From Streptomyces sp. NBC_01016 (GTDB lineage: Bacteria > Actinomycetota > Actinomycetes > Streptomycetales > Streptomycetaceae), in NCBI RefSeq assembly GCF_026341035.1, contig NZ_JAPEOQ010000001.1, positions 3,348,001-3,412,000 on the forward strand: a DNA stretch of 64,000 nucleotides, in the 5' to 3' direction. How positions within the stretch are numbered: position 1 is the first letter of the stretch; every line of letters starts with the position of its first letter. Below, one piece after another: positions 56,185 through 64,000 of this stretch. A model generated the notes under the pieces. It saw only the letters and a list, made by a program, of their open reading frames with translations, ran no database searches and was not told the origin of the DNA. The translations under genes and the position numbers were made by a program.

Positions 56185-58173
56185 CTATTGATGCGACGCG
56201 TACGCGGAGTACGACGACTGCGAGTCCAGGAGTTCGGCGAGGCCCCTGCGGGTGGCGGCGAGGACGACGCGGTCGGTGGGCCGCAGTACATACCCGGGGT
56301 CCATCTCCCAGACGGGCCCGGGCCCCGGGGCCGACTCGTCCTCCTCCGGAGCCGCCGCGAGGCCGGTCCGCCGTTGGCCGGGCGCGGTGGAGTCGACGGC
56401 GAGCACACGCCAGGCACCGGCCCGGAACGACGCGGCGACCGTACGCCCCTCCAGGTGCGGATGGCCCGCCACGTCCAGCGCGGCGAACAGCAGCACCCGG
56501 CGCTCGACCGGAATCGCGCCGAGGACCTCCCGGCCCATCATCGCCCCCGCGAAGGCGGGCGCCGCGAGGGTCGTGACGCTGCGGCTGCGGGTGAGGGCGC
56601 GCGGGTGGGCGGCGCGCAGCGTGCGGTAGACGGCGGTGGCGAACGCGTCGTCGTACAGGCGCAGGCTCACCTGAAGGTCCGGCTTGACCGAGCGGGCGTA
56701 GAGCGCGGCCTCGAGGTTGGTGGTGTCGAGACTGGTGAGGGCGAGGAGGGCGTGCGACCTGGACACCTTGGCGGCCTCCAGGACGCCCTCGTCGCGTACG
56801 TCGCCGATGACCGTCGGCACGCGCAGCCGGCGGGCGAGCGGGATGCCGCGGGCCTCCGGGTTCTCCTCCACGCACACGACGGGGACGCCGAGTTCGTGCA
56901 GCCGGGCCAGGACGCGGGTGCCGATCTTGCCGAGGCCGAGCAGCACGACGTGCCCGGACAGGCCGCGCGGCGGGCGGCGCAGCGCGGAGGCGGTGCGGAA
57001 GGTGCCCATCGCCTCCAGGACCGCGGCCATCAGCACCGGCAGCAGCAGCAACCCGGCGAATCCGGTGAGGAGTTGGATGATCTGCCGGGCCGCGGGCTCG
57101 CCGATCGCCGGTTCGTCGATGGCGAACAGGTCGAGCATGGTGAGATAGCCGGCCCGCCACGGGTTCGACTCGGTCGTCGCCCAGGTGGCGAGCGCGAGAC
57201 CGAGCACGCACACCACGAGCACGGCCAGGGACCAGCGCACCCGGCGCGAGAACAGCGAGCCGAGAGGCAGCGCCCGCGCGGCGAGGCGCCGCGGCGGCAG
57301 TGCGGGTTCCGTCGGGGTGACGGTGTCGAGGACGACGCTGCCGCGCCCGACCGCCGCCGCGATCTCCTGGTCGTCCGGCAGCAGCAGCGGCTCCTCCTGG
57401 CCCGAGGTGTCCGAACCCTCCGTGTCCGACGGGTCGTTGTTCGACGAGGAGAGGATCGCGAGCGTGCACAGGCCGGGGGCGGCGGACCGGCCCCGGCCGC
57501 GCGGGGCGCGCTCGACCGCGCGCAGCAGCAGCCCGTCGGCCTGCACGACCTTGCCGGTGCCCGCCACGGCGGTCGCGGCGAGCGCGGGCGCCGCCGTGTC
57601 CGCGTCGGACAGGATGGTGGTGGACGTGTCGAGGCTCTCCGCGGCGAGGTCCGGCTGCGCGAGCGCGGCCGCCTGGTCGAGGAGCTGGGCCAGGTGCTGG
57701 CCGAGCTTGCGGTCGAAGAGCCGGATGACGAGGCGCAGCCGGGGGTTGAGGCGGCGGGCCGCCAGCGCGGCGCGGATATTGGTCTCGTCGTCGTCGTGCA
57801 CCAGGGCCAGCGCGTCCGCCCGCGCCACGCCCGCCTCCGTCAACACGTCCTCGCTGAGCACCGCGGCCTCCATGACGCGCGGCGCCTGACCGGCGAGCGA
57901 GTCGTCGTCGGACGGCGCGAACCGGCCCATCGCGGCCTGCACCCGGCTCAGCAGCGCGGCGGCCCGCATCCGGCCACCGCCCTGCGCGGGTTCGCCCGCG
58001 GCGCGCGTCGACGGTACGACGATGGTGACCTGGGCGCGGTACAGCTCGCGCAGTTCGGTGCCGAGCCGTTCGGCCAACGCGTCGTCGCCGCACACGACCA
58101 TGTGCCGGGGCAGGGGCGTCTGTTGGGACTGCTCGGGGTCTTCGGGCTGCTGGGGCTGGTGGGGAAGTGACAC
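56185..58173 (-). CDS. Two-RCK ion-channel-like NAD-binding protein
   Basis: 662 aa from the GTG at 58173; a later ATG at 58101 (MVVCGDDALAERLG) is also possible and both lack a strong ribosome site. The N-terminal RCK/TrkA-N domain (HMVVCGDDALAERLGTELREL, ALVHDDDETNIRAALAARRLNPRLRLVIRLFD) is followed by a membrane unit: helix (WSLAVLVVCVLGLALATWATT), a pore-like segment (YLTMLDLFAIDEPAIG) and helix (LLTGFAGLLLLPVLMAAVLEAM). A second RCK domain follows (HVVLLGLGKIGTRVLARLHELGVPVVCVEEN). The fold resembles Castor/Pollux-type ligand-gated potassium channels. Divergent from rsgA. Confidence 0.82.
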   Translation of the reverse strand: MSLPHQPQQPEDPEQSQQTPLPRHMVVCGDDALAERLGTELRELYRAQVTIVVPSTRAAGEPAQGGGRMRAAALLSRVQAAMGRFAPSDDDSLAGQAPRVMEAAVLSEDVLTEAGVARADALALVHDDDETNIRAALAARRLNPRLRLVIRLFDRKLGQHLAQLLDQAAALAQPDLAAESLDTSTTILSDADTAAPALAATAVAGTGKVVQADGLLLRAVERAPRGRGRSAAPGLCTLAILSSSNNDPSDTEGSDTSGQEEPLLLPDDQEIAAAVGRGSVVLDTVTPTEPALPPRRLAARALPLGSLFSRRVRWSLAVLVVCVLGLALATWATTESNPWRAGYLTMLDLFAIDEPAIGEPAARQIIQLLTGFAGLLLLPVLMAAVLEAMGTFRTASALRRPPRGLSGHVVLLGLGKIGTRVLARLHELGVPVVCVEENPEARGIPLARRLRVPTVIGDVRDEGVLEAAKVSRSHALLALTSLDTTNLEAALYARSVKPDLQVSLRLYDDAFATAVYRTLRAAHPRALTRSRSVTTLAAPAFAGAMMGREVLGAIPVERRVLLFAALDVAGHPHLEGRTVAASFRAGAWRVLAVDSTAPGQRRTGLAAAPEEDESAPGPGPVWEMDPGYVLRPTDRVVLAATRRGLAELLDSQSSYSAYASHQ

Positions 58174-58341
58174 CGTGTCATGGTGCGTGTTCGATGTGTG
58201 TGGCGTCCACCGACACCGGGGTCGACCACGTGAAAAACCGGTGGCGGGTGGATGGGGGCCGTGGTTATCGTCGTCGGCGTAGGGGTGGCCGCGGCCACCG
58301 TGGAGTGCGCGCCGAGTGCGTGATCGAGGAGGTGTCGACCG

Positions 58342-58413
58342 ATGGCTGTCGTTGCGACGGGCGCTGCCCGCATCCGGAAGCTCATCAAGTCCACCTCTGT
58401 GGCCACCGGCTGA
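58342..58413 (+). CDS. Possible 23-residue small protein upstream of rsgA
   Basis: ATG at 58342 with a strong GAGGAGGT eight bases upstream, ending at TGA 58413. The peptide begins MAVVATGAARIRKLIK and ends SVATG; it has a basic centre. No family recognised. It precedes rsgA by 56 bases, and could be an upstream regulatory peptide or a small real protein. Confidence 0.35.
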   Translation: MAVVATGAARIRKLIKSTSVATG

Positions 58414-58469
58414 CCTCACCCTTTTCTCTGCATTACCTGCGCCGGGGCCACCCTCTGAAGGGTCACCCC

Positions 58470-59639
58470 TTGTCTTCCATCTCTTCTGGGTCCACGTCCT
58501 CTGGGCCCACTTCTTCTGGTTCCACTTCTTCTGGTTCCACTTCTTCTGGTCCCGTCACCACCACCGCCGTTCTCGACGCGTACGGCTGGGACGCCGACTG
58601 GGCGGACACGTTCGCCTCCTATGCCGAGCGCGGCCTCGTGCCCGGCCGGGTGCTGCGCGTCGACCGCGGGCGGTGCGACCTCGTCACACCGGAAGGGGTC
58701 GTGCACGCCGACACCGAGTACGTCGTGCCCCGCGACCCCATGAAGGTCATCTGCACCGGCGACTGGGCGGCCGTCGACCCGGCCGGCGCCGACCCCCGCT
58801 ACGTACAGGCGTATCTGCCGCGCCGGACCGCCTTCGTACGCTCCACGTCGTCCAAGCGGTCCGAGGGCCAGATCCTCGCCGCGAACGTGGACCACGCGAT
58901 CATCGCGGTCTCCCTCGCGGCCGAGCTCGACCTCGGGCGGATCGAACGGTTCCTCGCCCTGGCCTGGGAATCGGGCGCGCAGCCCCTGGTCGTCCTCACC
59001 AAGGCCGACCTCGTGCCGGATCCGGTCGGCCTGTCCTACCTCGTCTCCGACGTCGAGACGGCCGCACCCGGCGTGCAGGTGCTGCCCGTCAGCGCGCACG
59101 ACGGGGACGGTACGGAGGTGCTGCGGGCGGTCGTCGCCGACGGTACGTCCGTGCTGCTCGGCCAGTCCGGGGCCGGAAAGTCGACGCTGGCCAACGCGCT
59201 GATGGGCGAGGACGTGATGGACGTCCGGGCCGTCCGTGACATGGACGGCAAGGGCCGTCACACCACGACCACCCGCAACCTGTTCGCTCTGCCGGGCGGC
59301 GGCGTGCTCATCGATACGCCGGGGCTGCGCGGGGTCGGCCTGTACGACGCGGAAGGAGGCGTCGGGCAGGTCTTCGCGGAGATCGCGGCACTGGCGGAGG
59401 ACTGCCGGTTCCACGACTGCGCGCACACGGTCGAGCCGGGGTGTGCGGTGCTGGCCGCGTTGGAGGACGGGGCGTTGCACCAGCGCCGCCTCGACAGTTA
59501 CCGCAAGCTCCTGCGGGAGAACGAGCGGCTTGCGGCGCGGACGGATGCGAGGTTGCGGGCGGATATGCGGAAGGTGTGGAAGCAGAGGGGGGCCGAGGGC
59601 CGGGCGGCGATGGAGGCGAAACGGGGTCGTGTCCGTTAG
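58470..59639 (+). CDS. rsgA: Ribosome small-subunit-dependent GTPase A
   Basis: 389 aa from the TTG at 58470, chosen because GAAGGG lies 7 bases upstream; no in-frame ATG or GTG with a ribosome site precedes the domain. After a Ser/Gly/Thr repeat tail (~residues 4-28) comes the OB-fold and then the circularly permuted GTPase: G4 VLTKADLVP before G1 GQSGAGKST, G3 DTPGLRG, and the zinc knuckle CRFHDCAHTVEPGCAV. RsgA matures the 30S subunit. The 15-base repeats that encode the tail are unusual for this conserved protein. Confidence 0.93.
   Translation: MSSISSGSTSSGPTSSGSTSSGSTSSGPVTTTAVLDAYGWDADWADTFASYAERGLVPGRVLRVDRGRCDLVTPEGVVHADTEYVVPRDPMKVICTGDWAAVDPAGADPRYVQAYLPRRTAFVRSTSSKRSEGQILAANVDHAIIAVSLAAELDLGRIERFLALAWESGAQPLVVLTKADLVPDPVGLSYLVSDVETAAPGVQVLPVSAHDGDGTEVLRAVVADGTSVLLGQSGAGKSTLANALMGEDVMDVRAVRDMDGKGRHTTTTRNLFALPGGGVLIDTPGLRGVGLYDAEGGVGQVFAEIAALAEDCRFHDCAHTVEPGCAVLAALEDGALHQRRLDSYRKLLRENERLAARTDARLRADMRKVWKQRGAEGRAAMEAKRGRVR
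58482..58556 (+). repeat. Five 15-base repeats at the start of rsgA
   Basis: Units based on TCTTCTGGTTCCACT at 58482-58496, 58497-58511, 58512-58526, 58527-58541 and 58542-58556; units 3 and 4 are identical. Each encodes S-S-G-S-T or S-S-G-P-T, so unit changes keep the frame and alter only the tail length. T-rich codons (TCT, GGT, ACT) are unlike the rest of the gene. Confidence 0.9.
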
Positions 59640-59669
59640 CTCGTTCGGCCTGCACCGGGGGCGCGGTCT

Positions 59670-59684
59670 CGGGGCTCCGCCCCG
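59670..59684. terminator. CGGGGC-TCC-GCCCCG hairpin after rsgA
   Basis: A 6-bp stem with a 3-base loop, 31 bases after the rsgA stop. Reverse complement of the element at 32481-32495. Probably terminates rsgA. The remaining ~150 bases to 59836 hold degenerate CTTGAT(T/G)G repeats and no gene. Confidence 0.6.
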
Positions 59685-59835
59685 GACCCCGCGAGTCTCG
59701 TCCCAGAGCGGGGCTTGATTTGGGCACCCGCCGCCGGGTGCTTGATTTGCTCGCCGGCCGCGGAGGCTTGATGGGCAGCGTCGTGTCCGATTCCCGCCAG
59801 CCGGGTGGTGTGGCTCGCGGGACACTGGATGCGTG

Positions 59836-61275
59836 ATGACCGACGAAGACACGCGCTACGAAGCCGTCCGCAGCCGCGACGCGCGGTTCGACGGGGAGTT
59901 CTTCTTCGCTGTCGAGACCACGGGGATCTACTGCCGGCCGAGCTGCCCCGCGGTCACGCCGAAGCGGCACAACGTCCGGTACTACGCCACCGCCGCCGCG
60001 GCCCAGGGCTCGGGCTTCCGGGCCTGCCGCCGCTGCCGCCCCGACGCGGTGCCGGGCTCGGCCGACTGGAACGTGCGGGCCGACGTCGTGGGCCGCGCGA
60101 TGCGGCTCATCGGCGACGGCATCGTCGACCGCGAGGGCGTCGGAGGGCTCGCCACCCGGCTCGGCTACAGCGCCCGCCAGGTGCAGCGCCAGCTCACCGC
60201 CGAGCTGGGCGCAGGCCCGGTCGCACTCGCCCGCGCCCAGCGCGCCCACACCGCGCGCGTCCTGCTGCAGACGACCCCGCTGCCGGTCACCGAGATCGCG
60301 TTCGCGGCCGGGTTCGCGAGCGTCAGGCAGTTCAACGACACGATCCGCGAGGTGTACGCCCGCACCCCCACGCAGCTGCGCGCCGAGGCGCCGGACAAGC
60401 GCCCGCCCGTCTCCCGCCACCGCCCTTCCAAGGAAGCGCTTCGCGCGCCTCCCTCATTCGCCGTGGCCCCCGCCGCCGGAATCCCGCTGCGCCTCGCCCA
60501 TCGCGGCGCCTATCAGGCCGGTCCCGTCTTCGACCTGCTGGGTTCCGAACTCCTCGACGGAGTCGAGGAGTTGAACGGGCTGCCCGGCGCGCGCACCTTC
60601 CGGCGCGCGCTGCGGCTCCCGTACGGCACCGGTGTCGTACGCGTCGACGAGACCACGCACGATCAGCCCGGCGCGCAGGCCGAGAACCGTGGCGGCTGGC
60701 TGGACGCACGCCTCCAGCTGACCGATCTGCGCGATCTGACCACCGTCGTCGGCCGGCTGCGCCGCCTCTTCGACCTCGACGCCGATCCGTACGCGATCGA
60801 CGAGCGGCTCGCCCTCGACCCGAGGCTCGCCCCGCTGGTCGCCGCCCGGCCGGGACTGCGCTCGCCGGGCGCCGCCGACCCCGACGAACTGGCGCTGCGC
60901 CTGGTCGCAGGGCCGGCGGAGGCCGTGCGGCTCGTCGAGCGGTACGGCAAGCGGCTCGACGCGCCCAGTGGCAGCGTCGACCGGCTGTTCCCCGCGCCGG
61001 GGGAGCTGGCCGACGAGCCGGGCACGCTCGGCGCGCTCGCCCGCGCCCTGCACATCGGTGCGCTCCGCCTCGACCCGGGCGCCGACCGTGACGACGCCGA
61101 AGCGGCGCTGCGCGCGCTGCCCGGCATGTCCCCGCGCACCGCCGCCCTGATCCGCTTGCGTGCCCTGGGCGACCCGGATGTGGGTGTGCCCGAGGACGAC
61201 TCCATGACCGATGACGCGTGGCGCCCCTGGCGCTCGTACGCGCGCCAACACCTCATCGTAGAAGGACAGTTGTGA
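59836..61275 (+). CDS. Ada-AlkA fusion: DNA repair activator and 3-methyladenine glycosylase
   Basis: 479 aa (GTG at 59833 is an alternative start one codon earlier). The N-terminal Ada zinc module has C33, C37, C64 and C67 (GIYCRPSC, RACRRC); the first Cys receives methyl from phosphotriesters in E. coli Ada. An AraC-type HTH follows (LATRLGYSARQVQRQLTAELG, TEIAFAAGFASVRQFNDTIREVY), then the AlkA N-terminal domain (RLAHRGAYQAGPVFDLLGSELLDGVEE) and the HhH-GPD domain (RALPGMSPRTAALIRLRALGDPDVGVPEDD) with its conserved Asp. It senses methylation, activates transcription and excises alkylated bases. Stop overlaps the start of the ogt gene (GTGA). Confidence 0.93.
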   Translation: MTDEDTRYEAVRSRDARFDGEFFFAVETTGIYCRPSCPAVTPKRHNVRYYATAAAAQGSGFRACRRCRPDAVPGSADWNVRADVVGRAMRLIGDGIVDREGVGGLATRLGYSARQVQRQLTAELGAGPVALARAQRAHTARVLLQTTPLPVTEIAFAAGFASVRQFNDTIREVYARTPTQLRAEAPDKRPPVSRHRPSKEALRAPPSFAVAPAAGIPLRLAHRGAYQAGPVFDLLGSELLDGVEELNGLPGARTFRRALRLPYGTGVVRVDETTHDQPGAQAENRGGWLDARLQLTDLRDLTTVVGRLRRLFDLDADPYAIDERLALDPRLAPLVAARPGLRSPGAADPDELALRLVAGPAEAVRLVERYGKRLDAPSGSVDRLFPAPGELADEPGTLGALARALHIGALRLDPGADRDDAEAALRALPGMSPRTAALIRLRALGDPDVGVPEDDSMTDDAWRPWRSYARQHLIVEGQL

Positions 61276-61823
61276 GCAACAACGCCAACGCCAACGCCAA
61301 CGCCAACGCCAACGTCAACGCCGAAACCGACACCGAACTCCGTACGGTCTACTACACGACCCTGGCCAGTCCGCTCGGCGAGCTTCTGCTCACCGCCGAC
61401 TCCTCCGGTGCCCTCACCTCCCTCTCCGTGCCCGGGCAGAAGGGCGGCCGGGTCGTCGGCGAGGGGTGGGTGCGCGACCCCGCGCGGTTCGCGGAGGCCG
61501 AGCGGCAGCTCGCCGCGTACTTCGCCGGTGAACTCAAGGAATTCGAGCTGGAGTTGAAGCCCGAGGGCACCGAGTTCCGGCGGCGCGTCTGGGACGCGCT
61601 CGACGACGTGCCGTACGGGGCCACCACCACGTACGGCGACGTGGCCGCCCGCATCGGCGCCTCGCGCGCCGCCGTCCGGGCCGTCGGTGGCGCGGTCGGC
61701 GCCAACCCGCTGCTGATCGTGCGGCCCTGTCACCGGGTGATCGGCGCGGACGGCTCGCTGACCGGGTACGCGGGAGGCCTGGAGCGCAAGGTCGAGCTGC
61801 TGACGCTGGAGGGCTCCCTCTGA
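61272..61823 (+). CDS. ogt: O6-alkylguanine-DNA methyltransferase
   Basis: 183 aa, GTG start overlapping the AlkA stop and preceded by GAAGGA. The acceptor is Cys153 in IVRPCHRVIG; the helix-turn-helix is VPYGATTTYGDVAARIGASRAAVRAVGGA. Transfers alkyl groups from O6-alkylguanine to itself. The N-terminal 17 residues are an (Asn-Ala) tract encoded by seven hexanucleotide repeats, absent from most homologues. Coupled to the Ada-AlkA gene as an adaptive-response operon. Confidence 0.95.
   Translation: MSNNANANANANANVNAETDTELRTVYYTTLASPLGELLLTADSSGALTSLSVPGQKGGRVVGEGWVRDPARFAEAERQLAAYFAGELKEFELELKPEGTEFRRRVWDALDDVPYGATTTYGDVAARIGASRAAVRAVGGAVGANPLLIVRPCHRVIGADGSLTGYAGGLERKVELLTLEGSL
61281..61322 (+). 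repeat. Hexanucleotide (AACGCC) tract in ogt
   Basis: Seven consecutive units from 61281 to 61322, AACGCC except unit 6 (AACGTC), encoding N-A repeats (one N-V). Copy-number change would keep the frame and lengthen or shorten the N-terminal tail. Confidence 0.95.
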
Positions 61824-61845
61824 GAGGTGGAGGTGGGGTGGCGAC

Positions 61846-62223
61846 TCAGCCCGCGTCCTCCTCCAAGCCCCAGCTGTGCACCTTTCGCGGGTGGATCCGG
61901 ATGACCTCCTCGCTCATGTGGGGCCCCAACTGGTGGGGTCCCACGAGGAGTTCGGCCTTGCCGCGGATGTCCACGCCGCGCACCCGCCACGGGGTGACGC
62001 TCGCGATGTCGTCGACCACGAGCGAGACGTTCGGGTTGGCTTCCAGGTTGCGCCACTTCTTGGTCGCGCCCATCGAGTAACCGCCGATCAGGACCGTACC
62101 GTCGTCCTGCGGGAAGTAGCCGACGGGGTTGGCCTGCGGCCGCCCCTGCGGGTCGACGGTGGCCATCCGGCCCAGGCGCTGCGACTTCAGGTAGGCGCGT
62201 TCGGCATCGCTGAATTCGGTCAT
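61846..62223 (-). CDS. PPOX-class F420-dependent oxidoreductase-like protein
   Basis: 125 aa from the ATG at 62223; an upstream in-frame start adds unrelated residues. Split-barrel fold: FSDAERAYLKSQRLGRMATVDPQGRPQANPVGYFPQDDGTVLIGGYSMGATKKWRNLEANPNVSLVVDD has the pattern of the F420-binding Rv1155-like group (basic residues TKKWRN contact the cofactor). Substrate unknown. Convergent with ogt, 22 bases apart with no clear hairpin. Confidence 0.87.
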   Translation of the reverse strand: MTEFSDAERAYLKSQRLGRMATVDPQGRPQANPVGYFPQDDGTVLIGGYSMGATKKWRNLEANPNVSLVVDDIASVTPWRVRGVDIRGKAELLVGPHQLGPHMSEEVIRIHPRKVHSWGLEEDAG

Positions 62224-62294
62224 GCGGACAGCCAAGCACTCCGGCGGCCCGCGCACATCGGGACGTGGACCCGGACCGCTCCGGGACCGGAGAC

Positions 62295-62963
62295 CTACGC
62301 CTCCGGACCGAGCGCGACCGCCGCCGTGTACCCCTCGGGCATCGGCACGTCGCGCAGCGACCAGCCGTCCGGGGCGCCGGGGGAGCCGGCCCGTACGCCC
62401 ACGTAGTCGCGGTCGGTGCCGCGGGACAGGCCCGTGCCGAGCCCCTTCAGGTAGGCCTCCTTGCGGACCCAGGCGCGGGCCACGGCGAGCCGGCGCTCCT
62501 CCGGTCCCGCGAGCGCCGCCAGCTCCGCGCGCTCGCGCGGGTGCAGCACCGCCGTGAGGTCCTCGGCGACCTTGGCCGAAGGCAGCTCCTCCACATCGGC
62601 GCCGACCGGCGCGGGGGCCAGCGCCACCAGGGCGAGGTCACCGCTGTGGGAGAGGGAGAAGTGCGGGCCGGGGGCGTCCGCGAGGGCCGGCCGGCCGTGC
62701 GGGCCACCGCAGCCGGGGCAGGCCAGACGCGTGAACCGTACGTCGCCGGGGTCGCGGCCGAGCCGTTCGCCCAGGATGCCGCGGAGCGCGAGATGCGCGG
62801 CGACGTAGCGCACCCGGTGCCGGTCGAAGTGGAAGGCGGCGGCGCGACGCGACTCCTCGGCGTCGAGAACACCGGCGCCGTCCCCCGGCGGAGCGCTCCC
62901 CGCCGTCGTGACGAGCCACAGCCGGACCGGCCCGGCAGCGGGCAACTCCCGTACGTCGTCCAC
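62295..62963 (-). CDS. 4'-phosphopantetheinyl transferase (Sfp type)
   Basis: 222 aa. Magnesium-binding D123 and E125 in APVGADVEEL, and the W-x2-KEA motif with K168-E169 (RAWVRKEAYLKGLGTG). N-terminal ArgX3-type motif (RRAAAFHFDRHRVRYVAAHLALRGIL). Transfers phosphopantetheine from CoA to carrier-domain serines, so it could activate the two carriers at 2.3-6.7 kb. Located four bases after a two-component response regulator gene on the same strand, so it may be co-transcribed with it. Confidence 0.92.
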   Translation of the reverse strand: MDDVRELPAAGPVRLWLVTTAGSAPPGDGAGVLDAEESRRAAAFHFDRHRVRYVAAHLALRGILGERLGRDPGDVRFTRLACPGCGGPHGRPALADAPGPHFSLSHSGDLALVALAPAPVGADVEELPSAKVAEDLTAVLHPRERAELAALAGPEERRLAVARAWVRKEAYLKGLGTGLSRGTDRDYVGVRAGSPGAPDGWSLRDVPMPEGYTAAVALGPEA

Positions 62964-62966
62964 GCG

Positions 62967-63611
62967 TCAGGCCTCCAAGTAGCGCAGGACCGCGAGGATC
63001 CGCCGGTTGTAGCCGGTGGCGCGCGGCAGGTCCAGCTTGTCGAAGACCGCGTTCAGATGCTTCTCCACCGCGCTCAGGGACAGGTGCAGTCGCTCGCCGA
63101 TGCCCGTGTTGGTGTGGCCCTGCGCCAGCACCTCCAGGACGTCGCGCTCACGCGGCGTGAGCCCGGACAGGGAGTCGGTGCGCGTGCTGCGCCCCACCAA
63201 CTGCCGTACGACTTCAGGGTCGATGACCGCGCTGCCCGCCCGGATCCGGTCCAGCGCGTCCAGGAACTCCCCGACCCGTGCGACGCGGTCCTTGAGCAGA
63301 TAGCCGATGCCCTCGGCGCCGCCCGCGAGCAACTGCGCCGCATAGGTGCGCTCCACGTGCTGGGAGAGGACCAGCACGCCCGTCGACGGGCGCCGCTCGC
63401 GGATCTCCAGGGCCGCCCGCAGCCCCTCGTCGGTGTGCGTCGGGGGCATCCGGATGTCGACGACCACGACGTCGGGGGCGAGTTCGTCGACGGTGTCGGG
63501 CAGCGCGGTGGCGTCCCCGAGCGCGGCGACGACCTCGTGCCCCTCCTCCGCGAGCAGCCGCACCAGGCCCTCACGCAACAGGGTCGAGTCCTCGGCGATG
63601 ATCAGGCGCAC
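62967..63611 (-). CDS. NarL/LuxR-family response regulator
   Basis: 214 aa, GTG start. Receiver domain with phosphoacceptor Asp52 (DVVVVDIRMPP) and K in LLKDRV; C-terminal LuxR-type HTH (LSGLTPRERDVLEVLAQGHTNTGIGERLHLSLSAVEKHLNAVFDKLDL). Overlaps the histidine kinase by 10 bases and precedes the phosphopantetheinyl transferase by 3 bases. Closest to DesR/LiaR-like regulators of membrane or cell-wall stress in actinobacteria, judging by layout only. Confidence 0.92.
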   Translation of the reverse strand: MRLIIAEDSTLLREGLVRLLAEEGHEVVAALGDATALPDTVDELAPDVVVVDIRMPPTHTDEGLRAALEIRERRPSTGVLVLSQHVERTYAAQLLAGGAEGIGYLLKDRVARVGEFLDALDRIRAGSAVIDPEVVRQLVGRSTRTDSLSGLTPRERDVLEVLAQGHTNTGIGERLHLSLSAVEKHLNAVFDKLDLPRATGYNRRILAVLRYLEA

Positions 63612-64000
63612 GGCAGCTCCGCGGTCACGGTGGTGGGTCCCCCCAAGGGGCTGTCGACGCGCAGTCGGCCGTCGAGCGCCTCGACGCGTCCGCGCAGTCC
63701 GCTGAGCCCGGTGCCGGCCGGATCGGCGCCGCCGGTTCCGTCGTCCCGCACCCTGACGGTCAACACGCCTGCCTTGAGGGCGAGTCGGGCCTCGACGTCG
63801 GTGGCGCAGGCGTGCTTGGCCGCGTTCGTCACCGCCTCGGAGACGACGAAGTAGGCGGCGGTCTCCACGAGTTGGGGCAGCGGCCCGGGTACGTCGTAGG
63901 CGAGCCGCAGCGGCACCGGGCTGCGCTCCGCGACGCCGCCCAGCGCCTCGCGCAGGCCCGGCCCGTCGAGCGCCGACGGATACACCCGCCAGGCCACCTC
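63602..64000 (-). CDS. Sensor histidine kinase, C-terminal part (cut by window edge)
   Basis: The last ~132 residues: dimerisation end and HATPase_c of a NarL-type (HisKA_3) kinase, with VVSEAVTNAAKHACATDVEARL (N box), VRDDGTGGADPAGTGLSGLRGRVEALDGRLRVDSP (G1/G2). It phosphorylates the response regulator that it overlaps. The sensor part lies outside the window. Confidence 0.92.
   Translation of the reverse strand, partial: EVAWRVYPSALDGPGLREALGGVAERSPVPLRLAYDVPGPLPQLVETAAYFVVSEAVTNAAKHACATDVEARLALKAGVLTVRVRDDGTGGADPAGTGLSGLRGRVEALDGRLRVDSPLGGPTTVTAELPCA

Overview
The window is chromosomal DNA from a streptomycete or close relative. The GC content is very high throughout, GTG and TTG starts are frequent, ATGA/GTGA start-stop overlaps are common, one gene carries a rare TTA codon, and the families present (DUF4389, DUF6069, DUF6325, SHOCT proteins, AldO-type oxidase, TrmB/LuxR-like regulators, caspase/EACC1-type pairs) are typical of Streptomyces. 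I see no rRNA, tRNA, CRISPR array, transposase or phage gene. All gene calls come from reading the sequence; no database search was run.

Bases 1-6.7 kb: the start of a biosynthetic operon on the minus strand, cut by the left window edge. In transcription order it encodes (1) a membrane protein with an N-terminal carrier domain and three left-handed beta-helix blocks, laid out like the C-terminal half of poly-epsilon-lysine synthetase (Pls); (2) a free-standing adenylation-carrier protein; (3) an Fe(II)/2-oxoglutarate oxygenase; (4) an SbnB-like and (5) an SbnA-like enzyme, which together make L-2,3-diaminopropionate (Dap). It looks like a split, Dap-supplied Pls-type peptide or polyamide synthetase with a built-in oxygenase. 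The first gene has a TTA codon four codons before its phosphopantetheine serine. A Sfp-type phosphopantetheinyl transferase at 62.3-63.0 kb could activate the carriers.

Bases 7-24 kb: mixed housekeeping and regulatory genes. They include a YihY membrane protein, an NmrA-like protein divergent from two coupled AraC regulators, a DUF4389 and a ThuA protein, homocysteine methyltransferase, a divergent rhamnogalacturonan lyase/acetylesterase pair, a beta-lactamase-fold hydrolase, a drug-efflux MFS with its TetR regulator and a large inverted-repeat operator, a quinone-oxidoreductase-like gene that has lost its nucleotide-binding core, a GlxA-type regulator, and glutamine-dependent NAD synthetase.

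Bases 24.2-26.8 kb: a translationally coupled two-gene unit, a small EACC1-like protein and a caspase-like peptidase fused through one membrane helix to a phytase-like propeller. It resembles effector modules of predicted conflict (defence) systems.

Bases 27-46 kb: ROK regulator and family-2 beta-galactosidase, alditol oxidase, an FMN-binding protein, a radical-SAM-like protein with an unusual C-x8-C-x2-C motif, asparaginase divergent from an AsnC regulator, a frameshifted alanyl-tRNA-synthetase-related gene with a possible leader peptide, a TrmB/LuxR-type regulator, a large secreted subtilase, and several membrane proteins.

Bases 46-64 kb: an acyl-CoA dehydrogenase/TetR/acyl-CoA synthetase group; a TetR followed by an oxygenase-MFS-aldehyde dehydrogenase set; small stress-type proteins (SHOCT, DUF6325); a two-RCK ion-channel-like protein; RsgA; an Ada-AlkA fusion coupled to an O6-alkylguanine methyltransferase; a flavin/F420-type reductase; the phosphopantetheinyl transferase; and a two-component system cut by the right edge.

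Recurring small-scale features are TANNNT boxes exactly 6 bases before start codons (leaderless promoters, mostly of regulators), tandem duplications that include stop codons, and strong hairpins between convergent genes.
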